This document shows, one piece after another, positions 1 to 5,038 of a DNA stretch of 6,069 nucleotides. Source of the stretch: an uncultured Collinsella sp. (GTDB taxonomy: Bacteria; Actinomycetota; Coriobacteriia; Coriobacteriales; Coriobacteriaceae). The translations under genes and the position numbers were made by a program. Location of the stretch: the NCBI GenBank assembly GCA_900552345.1, contig URZN01000080.1:1-6069 (forward strand), given 5' to 3'. Numbering within the stretch: position 1 is the stretch's first letter; each line of letters opens with the position of its first letter. A model generated the notes under the pieces. The model saw only the letters and a list, made by a program, of their open reading frames with translations, had not been told where the DNA came from and made no database searches.

Positions 1-466
1 CCGGCGCACCGTCCACCGTCACGGAGCGAGCGTCACGGTTGATCTCGAGGCCATCGAGCTGGAGGGTCGGCGACTCGGTCGCCCGCGCGCGGCTACCGTA
101 GCTGGTGTAGCGGCGCAACTGAGCATGAACGCGCGCGATGAGCTCCAGCGGACGGAACGGCTTAACCACGTAATCGTCCGCGCCAAGCGAAAGGCCCTCG
201 ATCTTGTCTTGCTGGGCATCACGCGCCGTCAGCATGATCACGGGATAGGTATGGCTGGAACGGATCGTACGCAGCAACTCAAAACCATCGATATCGGGCA
301 GCATGACATCCAGCAGCGCCAGATCGAACTCCTGCTCCAAGATTGCCTTGGCAGCATCGGCCCCGCTATAGGCAATCTGGACATCAAAGCCCTCTTTTGT
401 AAGGTAGATACCAACCAAGTCGGCGATGGCCTTCTCGTCATCAACTACCAAAATGCGCTCATTCAT
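1..466 (-). CDS. VanR-like OmpR/PhoB-family response regulator (partial, C-terminus off the window)
   Basis: This is the first 155 residues of a DNA-binding response regulator, which takes phosphate from a partner histidine kinase and acts at promoters in the cytoplasm. The receiver domain (about residues 3-120) has the acidic pair D9-D10, the phospho-acceptor D53 in LALLDVMLP, the switch residue T80 in IMLTARD, and K102 in KPFRPLELIARV. Residues 133-155 begin the first beta strands of an OmpR-type winged helix. The stretches HTYPVIMLT and KPFRPLELIARVHAQLRRY closely match, from memory, the vancomycin-resistance regulator VanR. The ATG at 466 is chosen because AGGAG sits 5 bases before it and MNERILVVDDE is a typical family start. 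It is divergent from a D-Ala-D-Ala carboxypeptidase gene. A kinase gene would be expected beyond base 1, out of view. The VanR-like family call is firm; its signal and targets are inference. Confidence 0.95.
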   Translation of the reverse strand, partial: MNERILVVDDEKAIADLVGIYLTKEGFDVQIAYSGADAAKAILEQEFDLALLDVMLPDIDGFELLRTIRSSHTYPVIMLTARDAQQDKIEGLSLGADDYVVKPFRPLELIARVHAQLRRYTSYGSRARATESPTLQLDGLEINRDARSVTVDGAP

Positions 467-486
467 GCGTGCTCCTCTCGCGCTCC

Positions 487-492
487 ATTATG
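487..492 (-). promoter_or_regulatory. Predicted -10 element of the response-regulator gene
   Basis: Read on the minus strand, this is CATAAT, a five-of-six match to TATAAT, about 20 bases before the ATG at 466. No good -35 lies at the normal distance: positions 510-515 read TGTGTG. A strong -10 with a poor -35 is common at activator-dependent promoters. This fits the direct-repeat operator candidate located upstream at 531-547. It is a prediction from sequence only. Confidence 0.45.
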
Positions 493-530
493 CCCGAGTC
501 GACGCACGCCACACACAACAAGCGTGGGTG

Positions 531-547
531 ATTAAGTCGGCCTTAAG
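531..547. promoter_or_regulatory. Candidate OmpR-family operator: 11-bp-phased direct repeat
   Basis: The plus strand reads ATTAAG, TCGGC, CTTAAG, so TTAAG occurs at 532-536 and 543-547, exactly 11 bp apart. On the other strand this is CTTAAG-N5-CTTAAT. OmpR/PhoB-family regulators bind as head-to-tail dimers to half-sites one helical turn apart, and the PmrA box of enteric bacteria has nearly this form. The repeat lies between the divergent regulator and carboxypeptidase genes, about 50-67 bases upstream of the predicted regulator start site. Autoregulation is therefore the likelier role, with control of the carboxypeptidase also possible. The assignment to this regulator is inference. Confidence 0.5.
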
Positions 548-598
548 CACCCTTGTGCCCGTTCGGGCGCAGATGTGGGCCACGCACGCACGCGATGA

Positions 599-624
599 TT
601 GCCGACGCCGGCAAACGATATACT
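599..624 (+). promoter_or_regulatory. Predicted promoter of the carboxypeptidase gene
   Basis: TATACT at 619-624 is a five-of-six match to the -10 consensus. The nearest -35-like hexamer is TTGCCG at 599-604, but the 14-base spacer is shorter than the usual 16-18, so only the -10 is well supported. Transcription from here would begin near base 631. That would exclude the upstream in-frame starts at 553 and 595 and favours the GTG at 664. Confidence 0.4.
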
Positions 625-663
625 CTAGTTCCAGAAGAGACCATCCCGTCGAAAGCGAAATCT

Positions 664-2004
664 GTGAAGCCCCTCACCTCTTTTGCACAGCGCTCAGCCC
701 AGCTTGCCGCCGGCTTTGTCTGCGCTATCGCCCTTGCCGCTGGCGCGCCCACCGTCGCCGGCGCCCAAGTGCTCACGACCGACAATGTTTGCGGCAAAAC
801 CGCCGATGCGCGCGGCATCACGGCTGAAAACCTGCCCGATATCGATGCGACCAATGCCCTCGTCATGGGCAAAGACGGCACCGTCTACTATGCCCGCGAT
901 GCTGACAAACAGGTCAAGATTGCCTCGATCACCAAGGTCATGACCGCAATCCTAACCGTCGAGAATTGCAAGATGGACGAGAAGGTCACGGTGAGCAACG
1001 CCGCAGCCACCGTGGGTAATTCGACCGCCGGCTTGCTCGAAGGCGACGAGCTCACAGTAAAACAGGCCCTGCGCGGCCTGATGATTCCCTCGGGCAACGA
1101 CGCCGCCATCGCGCTTGCCGAGCACGTGGGCAAAAAGATCGACCCCAAGACCAAGGACGCCGTGGCCACCTTTGTAAAGGCCATGAACGAGCGCGCCAAG
1201 AAGCTCGGCTGCACCGGTACGCTTTTTGAAAACCCGCATGGTCTGGACTTTGATGAGTGGACCGGCGACATGCACTCAACCGCACACGACGTAGCGCTGA
1301 TGATGCAAGAGGCCATGAAAAACGACACGATCCGCGAAATCGTGGCGAGCGATGATTCCTGGATTGAGGTTACGGGCGCCGACGGTTCCGACCATTCGCA
1401 TTCCATGGATACGCACAATGAGCTGCTGGGGCAGGACGGCAATATCGGCGGTAAGACCGGCACCACCGACGATGCCGGCTATTGCTTTACGGCAGCCTAC
1501 AACCGCGATGGCGACGAGACCTACACCGTCGTCTTGAACTCCAGCACCACCGATCAGCGCTTTGCCGACACGGCCGCCCTTGCCAACTGGTACTACGACC
1601 ACAAGGTGACGGTTGCGATCGCCAACACGCAGGAAAAGACCGCCAACGGCAATCCGCTCATCGCGCGCATCAGCCAGACCGACTGGACGGACAAGACGAT
1701 CGATGCCACGCTCGCCGATCCTGCAGCTCAGGCGACCGTCTTTGCGCTTGCCGGAGAGGTGACCGAGAAGGTTACCTATGATGACCTTTCGGGCACGGTA
1801 CATGTGGGCGACAAGGTGGGTAGCGTGACGCTTAAGCAAGACGGCACCAAGATCGCCGTCATGGATTTGGTTGCCGACGAAGAAGGCTCGGGGCCGAATC
1901 CCATTGAGTGGCTCCTTGTGAAGCTCGACCGCCTGGGCCGCCGCATCGACAACCGCCCACTTACGGCAGAAAGCGAGACCGTAGCCAAGGCACCCGAGGT
2001 GTAG
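664..2004 (+). CDS. dacA: Secreted serine-type D-alanyl-D-alanine carboxypeptidase (peptidase S11, PBP5/DacA family)
   Basis: This penicillin-binding enzyme removes the terminal D-Ala from peptidoglycan pentapeptide stems outside the membrane, limiting cross-linking. Counting from the GTG at 664 (446 residues), the catalytic motifs are S88-I-T-K91, S143-G-N145 and K264-T-G266, in the order and spacing of family S11. Residues 1-34 look like a Sec signal peptide, with a hydrophobic core and likely cleavage after VAGA. A beta-rich C-terminal domain like that of PBP5 covers roughly 315-400. Residues 414-431 (IEWLLVKLDRLGRRIDNR) could form an amphipathic helix lying on the membrane, as in E. coli PBP5. 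There is no transmembrane anchor. The frame is open back to a TTG at 553 and an ATG at 595, but these lack a Shine-Dalgarno and would lengthen the signal-peptide n-region; the GTG also has only a weak one. The symbol is by family, not proven orthology. Confidence 0.93.
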   Translation: MKPLTSFAQRSAQLAAGFVCAIALAAGAPTVAGAQVLTTDNVCGKTADARGITAENLPDIDATNALVMGKDGTVYYARDADKQVKIASITKVMTAILTVENCKMDEKVTVSNAAATVGNSTAGLLEGDELTVKQALRGLMIPSGNDAAIALAEHVGKKIDPKTKDAVATFVKAMNERAKKLGCTGTLFENPHGLDFDEWTGDMHSTAHDVALMMQEAMKNDTIREIVASDDSWIEVTGADGSDHSHSMDTHNELLGQDGNIGGKTGTTDDAGYCFTAAYNRDGDETYTVVLNSSTTDQRFADTAALANWYYDHKVTVAIANTQEKTANGNPLIARISQTDWTDKTIDATLADPAAQATVFALAGEVTEKVTYDDLSGTVHVGDKVGSVTLKQDGTKIAVMDLVADEEGSGPNPIEWLLVKLDRLGRRIDNRPLTAESETVAKAPEV

Positions 2005-2033
2005 GGCTGGGGGAACATTACATTTGAGATTGG

Positions 2034-2061
2034 AGAGGCGTCCAACGGGGCGCCTCTTTTT
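2034..2061 (+). terminator. Intrinsic terminator of the carboxypeptidase gene
   Basis: AGAGGCG at 2034-2040 pairs perfectly with CGCCTCT at 2051-2057 around a 10-base loop, and five T residues follow (2057-2061). It lies 30 bases after the stop codon. On the minus strand no T-run follows the stem, so it probably does not also stop the convergent TM2 gene. Confidence 0.88.
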
Positions 2062-2140
2062 GAATACCTCTTAAACGGGATGCGTCAGAATCACCAAAGC
2101 GACATTGCTAGCCGTTTACCTTCGCTGTGCCTTTTCGGAC

Positions 2141-2152
2141 CTTGAAAACGGG
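2141..2152. repeat. Left copy of a 12-bp inverted repeat flanking the TM2 gene
   Basis: CTTGAAAACGGG here is the exact reverse complement of CCCGTTTTCAAG at 3376-3387. The two copies bracket the TM2-domain gene, 14 bases beyond its stop and 59 bases before its start. Similarity does not extend past the 12 bases. About one such match is expected by chance in a window of this size, so only the placement is suggestive. Confidence 0.25.
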
Positions 2153-2165
2153 TCCACCGGGCATG

Positions 2166-3317
2166 CTAGTAGATCCTTTCGACCTCCTTGGTCAAGGCCC
2201 TGAAAAGATCCCCAGCTGAGGGGTCTGCCCCAGGACACAGCGATTGCCAGGCACCCGTTTCTCCGATGGTGCCCGCACTCGTCATAACAAGATCGTCGCT
2301 CCGCCTGCGAATGGAGACACTAACGGAGCGGCCATTATGGAACCCATGGATATCGACTTTATTTATGCGCCCATCAGCTAGATAACTAATCGTGACATTG
2401 ATGCTGTCACCATACTCCGGCAATTCGAAGCCGTGGGAATCCATCAATAGCTTCACGTCCTGATGGTAAATGCGGGCCTCGACGACATTCTTGGGCATTT
2501 TCCCCGTCTTTGTTGGAGAGCAAAAGCTGATGCTTGGCTCCTCTTCGCTCATGCCTCGGTCAAACCTAAGCATGCACGGGCATACCGACTCAATGGTTCG
2601 CAAGGCGTCCGCCGCGACCTTTTCCTCGGTAAACATCTCCACGTCGATGCCGTTTTCTTCCATATAGGCACGGTTTTTACGTTGAAGCTCTAGCCGAGCC
2701 GCAGCCTCCCCATCTCCACGCTGTTCCCAATTTCCGGAGTCGGCGACATTTCGATCGAATGTAGAATCAACGGAACATGGCGCTTGCTGTTGAGTCGGAT
2801 CACTGTCGCCGAGACGCCTTAGCTCGGAGCGTCTCATCAGTAGTGTCACAATATCAAACAGCCAACCAAATCCAAAAAGGCCAAAGGTAAAGAGATATAG
2901 AAAGAAGCTACCCCACATCCGTGCATACGCCCTATGAGCGCCCGACCACCCAAGAAGGAAGCATAGCAAAAGCGCCTTGTTTGCCCTGTCAACCGACGTA
3001 ATCTCTCGAGTGAGAGATTTCTGTTCAGGCTTCGCCAAAGGTGTAATTTCATGCGATGAAACAGTAATTGAGGACGTCCTTGACGCCGAGCTCCGAGCGC
3101 CTGATTTAGCAACGGCGCGAGCGACATCCCCAACTCCGACGGTCGTTCTGCTGTATACGGCATTGTAAGCAGCCTTCTTCGGATTTTTGATCCACCCCAT
3201 GCCCTTCTTACCATAGCCGGGGATTATCGCCCGCTTTACCGCGCGCTTCGCTCTGCCGGTCGTTCTTGCCTTGAGTGATGTCTTTAGATTCGGCTTACGC
3301 AGCCCGACCTTTACCAT
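2166..3317 (-). CDS. TM2-domain membrane protein with basic N-terminus and unknown C-terminal domain
   Basis: A 383-residue membrane protein of unknown function. Residues 1-60 are very basic and contain GYGKKGMGWIKNPKKAAYN (34-52), a motif I recall from hypothetical and phage-linked proteins of Firmicutes. Residues 62-108 form a Ser/Ala-rich linker. Residues 110-163 form a TM2 domain: two hydrophobic helices (about 114-126 and 137-161) with the GxxGAHRAY turn and a FGWLFDIVTLL ending. Residues 170-383 are soluble with no recognised family. The ATG at 3317 is chosen because GGAG lies 7 bases upstream; the frame is open to a TTG at 3386 without a ribosome site. Codon use (AGA, ATA, CTA, GTA) is less GC-biased than in the flanking genes, suggesting transfer. 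It stands alone on its strand downstream of a tRNA-Ser gene. A hydrolase or kinase is unlikely, as no such motif is seen. Confidence 0.85.
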   Translation of the reverse strand: MVKVGLRKPNLKTSLKARTTGRAKRAVKRAIIPGYGKKGMGWIKNPKKAAYNAVYSRTTVGVGDVARAVAKSGARSSASRTSSITVSSHEITPLAKPEQKSLTREITSVDRANKALLLCFLLGWSGAHRAYARMWGSFFLYLFTFGLFGFGWLFDIVTLLMRRSELRRLGDSDPTQQQAPCSVDSTFDRNVADSGNWEQRGDGEAAARLELQRKNRAYMEENGIDVEMFTEEKVAADALRTIESVCPCMLRFDRGMSEEEPSISFCSPTKTGKMPKNVVEARIYHQDVKLLMDSHGFELPEYGDSINVTISYLADGRINKVDIHGFHNGRSVSVSIRRRSDDLVMTSAGTIGETGAWQSLCPGADPSAGDLFRALTKEVERIY

Positions 3318-3375
3318 ATTTCTACTCCATCCCCTCGGAACCCCACACCGGGGTGCACGAGCACGCCTGGGTCTC

Positions 3376-3387
3376 CCCGTTTTCAAG
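3376..3387. repeat. Right copy of the 12-bp inverted repeat flanking the TM2 gene
   Basis: CCCGTTTTCAAG pairs as an inverted repeat with the copy at 2141-2152. It lies in the leader of the TM2 gene, 59 bases before its ATG. No transposase or target duplication is visible, so a role as element ends is unproven. Confidence 0.25.
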
Positions 3388-3452
3388 CGCCCCGTGTTTG
3401 CCTAATGTTCACGCCCTTTCGGACTCTAATCCCCAGCCGCCATTCTTGATAA

Positions 3453-3479
3453 TAAAAAAGGGCCCCAAATGGGACCCTT
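3453..3479 (-). terminator. Intrinsic terminator of the tRNA-Ser gene
   Basis: On the minus strand AAGGGTCCC pairs with GGGGCCCTT (nine pairs, one of them T-G) around an ATTT loop, and the T-run opened by the stem continues through 3454. It begins 15 bases after the encoded CCA end of the tRNA. It separates the tRNA transcript from the TM2 gene further along the same strand, so that gene needs its own promoter. Confidence 0.88.
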
Positions 3480-3493
3480 CTTCAAAGTCATAC

Positions 3494-3584
3494 TGGCGGA
3501 GAGCTGGGGATTCGAACCCCAGATGCCCTTTTGGGGCATACTCGCTTAGCAGGCGAGCACCTTCGGCCTCTCGGTCAGCTCTCC
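3494..3584 (-). tRNA. tRNA-Ser(GCU), with encoded CCA
   Basis: The minus strand folds into a complete class II tRNA of 91 bases including the encoded CCA. The acceptor stem pairs GGAGAGC with GCTCTCC (seven pairs) with discriminator G. The anticodon stem CTCGC/GCGAG holds a loop with anticodon GCT, which reads the serine codons AGC and AGU. The long variable arm TGCCC-CAAAA-GGGCA is typical of tRNA-Ser. The T arm is CTGGGG-TTCGAAT-CCCCAG. It has its own promoter and terminator and is a single gene. The 3' end of such a tRNA is a common integration site, but no integrase or second copy in the proper orientation is seen here. Confidence 0.97.
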
Positions 3585-3598
3585 GTAACAGCCGTTCT

Positions 3599-3627
3599 AT
3601 AGTAACCAAACAGCCGAAGTTGGGCAA
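3599..3627 (-). promoter_or_regulatory. Predicted sigma-70-type promoter of tRNA-Ser
   Basis: On the minus strand, TTGCCC (3622-3627) and TACTAT (3599-3604) are separated by exactly 17 bases. Transcription would start near 3592, about eight bases before the mature tRNA 5' end. A-rich sequence upstream (3631-3668) could act as an UP element. Confidence 0.65.
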
Positions 3628-3647
3628 GGGGAATTTTGAGGCGTTTC

Positions 3648-3668
3648 CTCTTTTACCTCTCTTTTACC
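3648..3668. repeat. 10-bp direct repeat phased at 11 bp, upstream of the tRNA-Ser promoter
   Basis: CTCTTTTACC occurs at 3648-3657 and again at 3659-3668. On the tRNA strand this places two AAAA tracts about one helical turn apart, near -60 and -71 from the predicted start. It may be a bent-DNA or UP-element feature of a strong stable-RNA promoter, or a regulator site. Confidence 0.4.
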
Positions 3669-3689
3669 AGTAAACGTCTCAGTCAATCA

Positions 3690-3744
3690 TCTCAATCTGT
3701 AACATCTGCAGGCCGTAATCCCCTCCAGATGTTACAGATTGAGA
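3690..3744. repeat. Long near-perfect inverted repeat (23-base arms, 9-base loop)
   Basis: TCTCAATCTGTAACATCTG at 3690-3708 is perfectly complementary to 3726-3744. After one C/C mismatch (3709 and 3725) three more pairs form (3710-3712 with 3722-3724), leaving the loop 3713-3721. Neither strand has a T-run after the stem, so it is not a standard intrinsic terminator. It lies 50-104 bases past the stop of the ATPase gene and upstream of the tRNA promoter. It could be a 3' stabilising or attenuating hairpin, a dispersed repeat element or a protein-binding palindrome. The structure is certain; its role is unknown. Confidence 0.8.
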
Positions 3745-3793
3745 CAAAGATACAAGGACGGCCCCAGCGACAGCGCGGACAGCCCATTCTTTA

Positions 3794-4876
3794 TTAGTCC
3801 TCTCGAACGGTCTCCAACAGATAATCGCGCATGTACGGAATTGCAAACGAAACACAGCCATAGCCCGCGGGCTCAATCAACCCCGCATCGATCAGACGCT
3901 TGCGATATGACCCAACTTTGTTCGCCGACAAACCCATCTTCTTGGCGATATCGCCGTTGGCGATATCGACGCCCTCGCATTGAGCCATCGCCGCGAGATA
4001 CTGAAACTGCCGTTCCGACACCCTGCGCAGCGCTGGGGCAATCACCATAGCATTAAAGCTATCAAGAGCCGCCTGGATACCCTTACGAGCCGCCTCTTCG
4101 CTCACGCTCTCCGCCCCACTGCGCGCAGCAACCTGCCAAGCGTAATATCCGACCAGCTGGACCATAAAGGGATAGCCTGCCGAAGCTTTTGTTAATAGCT
4201 CAGCGGCACCTTTGTCGAGCTCCTTGCCCGCTCGTCTCATCGTATCCTCAAACGATCCGCCAACTTCAAAATCGGAAAGCCGAGTAAGTTCAACATGTTT
4301 GGCTCGCTGAAGGAACGTCAACGTATCATCCACCACCACGCCATCTACCGATGTCGGCAGCCCGGCGAAAGCGAAAGCGACATTCGCTCCTTGGCGGATC
4401 AAGAGCTGCATCTCATTGCCTAGCTCGCGCATTTCCTCAGTTGAGGCATCCTGGATCTCGTCGAGCGTAATGAGCAGACCACCGCGCTTCGCAGCATCGT
4501 ACATCGCCTCGCCCAGATGAGAGGCCGACTTCGACATCTCCATGGAGCCAAGGCTGACCCCTAAAATCGATGGGGAAATCGAGATTGATTCAAGACGAAC
4601 GTTTCGCTGCAGAGCCTCGAGGATTCTATTGCAAAAACCAGCATTGGAGGCAACGTCAACGACCTCGAATCCTTTTTTGCGTGCAAGGTCACCCAATGCA
4701 TTAAGGAGCACCGTTTTACCTGTGCCTCGGACGCCCGAGATGCGCATGAGTCGATCGGGGGCACCAGGACCATTCTCAAGAGCCTCGGCAAAGTCATCCA
4801 AAACAGTGTCCCGTCCGATAAGCTCAGGCGGATTCATGCCCGCCGTTGGCTTAAAGGGGTTAACAGCTTTCGTCAT
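3794..4876 (-). CDS. P-loop (AAA_16/STAND-like) ATPase with C-terminal winged-helix domain
   Basis: A 360-residue ATP-binding protein of unknown role, of a type I recall as frequent in Bifidobacterium and Coriobacteriia and resembling archaeal-type ATPases. The conserved opening NPFKPTAG (6-13) is followed by ELIGRD (18-23), Walker A GVRGTGKT (48-55), Walker B LLITLDE with D139-E140, and a sensor-like stretch VAFAFAGLP (167-174). Residues 195-285 fit an alpha-helical lid. Residues 286-352 form a winged helix with SANKVGSYRKRLIDAGLI as the likely recognition helix, suggesting DNA binding. The ATG at 4876 is chosen over one at 4912 because AGGAGGG sits 5 bases before it, while the upstream one lies inside the heptamer array. 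No nuclease, TPR or WD40 effector region is fused. It follows the TPR gene on the same strand after 162 bases and is probably transcribed alone, possibly autoregulated through the array. Confidence 0.85.
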   Translation of the reverse strand: MTKAVNPFKPTAGMNPPELIGRDTVLDDFAEALENGPGAPDRLMRISGVRGTGKTVLLNALGDLARKKGFEVVDVASNAGFCNRILEALQRNVRLESISISPSILGVSLGSMEMSKSASHLGEAMYDAAKRGGLLITLDEIQDASTEEMRELGNEMQLLIRQGANVAFAFAGLPTSVDGVVVDDTLTFLQRAKHVELTRLSDFEVGGSFEDTMRRAGKELDKGAAELLTKASAGYPFMVQLVGYYAWQVAARSGAESVSEEAARKGIQAALDSFNAMVIAPALRRVSERQFQYLAAMAQCEGVDIANGDIAKKMGLSANKVGSYRKRLIDAGLIEPAGYGCVSFAIPYMRDYLLETVRED

Positions 4877-4895
4877 TCTGCCCTCCTCTGCTAGT

Positions 4896-4949
4896 TTTAA
4901 CAACTTTAACAAAGTTTAGCAACTTTAGCAGAGTTTAACAGTTTTAGCA
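4896..4949. repeat. Array of six TTTARCA heptamers (three 19-bp units) before the ATPase gene
   Basis: TTTAACA or TTTAGCA begins at 4896, 4905, 4915, 4924, 4934 and 4943, so the steps are 9, 10, 9, 10 and 9. This equals three units of 19 bp, each holding two heptamers with 2-base and 3-base gaps. On the gene's strand the heptamers read TGYTAAA. The array ends 19 bases before the ATG at 4876, just upstream of the Shine-Dalgarno, where it could overlap the promoter or lie in the mRNA leader. Possible -35/-10 hexamers inside it (TTGCTA and TAAAAC, 17 apart) are weak. A multi-site operator is the favoured reading. The repeat itself is certain. Confidence 0.9.
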
Positions 4950-5038
4950 GGCTCGGCGGCTTTATGCCTTACCGATCCTGCCGGGTCCTCCCGCCCGCGC
5001 CGATACAAATAGCGCGGTGCGGCCCCTCTATATCGCCC

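Noticed and set aside
1276..1839. Long open frame on the minus strand (187 residues) opposite the carboxypeptidase gene
   Set aside because: It is a shadow of GC-rich coding sequence: no family motif and no ribosome site, while the plus strand carries all the S11 catalytic motifs.
1..2004. Glycopeptide-resistance (van) operon
   Set aside because: Only a VanR-like regulator and an S11 carboxypeptidase are seen; no D-Ala-D-Lac or D-Ala-D-Ser ligase, dehydrogenase or dipeptidase lies in the window.
2137..2155. GGACC/GGTCC hairpin just past the TM2 stop as a terminator
   Set aside because: The stem is only five pairs and is followed by GAAAAGG rather than a T-run on the minus strand.
3426..3441. 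Degenerate copy of the tRNA-Ser 3' end (AATCCCCAG then CCGCCA) as an attachment-site remnant
   Set aside because: It lacks four bases of the tRNA and lies on the opposite strand to the gene, so it is not the direct repeat an integrase would leave; no integrase is present.
2166..4876. ATPase plus TM2 protein as one two-gene defence operon
   Set aside because: The two genes are separated by a tRNA gene with its own promoter and terminator and by a long hairpin, so they are unlikely to share a transcript; joint function is not supported.
4896..4949. Heptamer array as a CRISPR array
   Set aside because: Units are 7 bp with 2-3 bp gaps; there are no spacers, and no cas gene is present.
4995..5017. 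CCGCGC/GCGCGG inverted repeat between the TPR and ATPase genes
   Set aside because: Six pairs of GC-rich sequence with an 11-base loop and no T-run; expected by chance in this composition.
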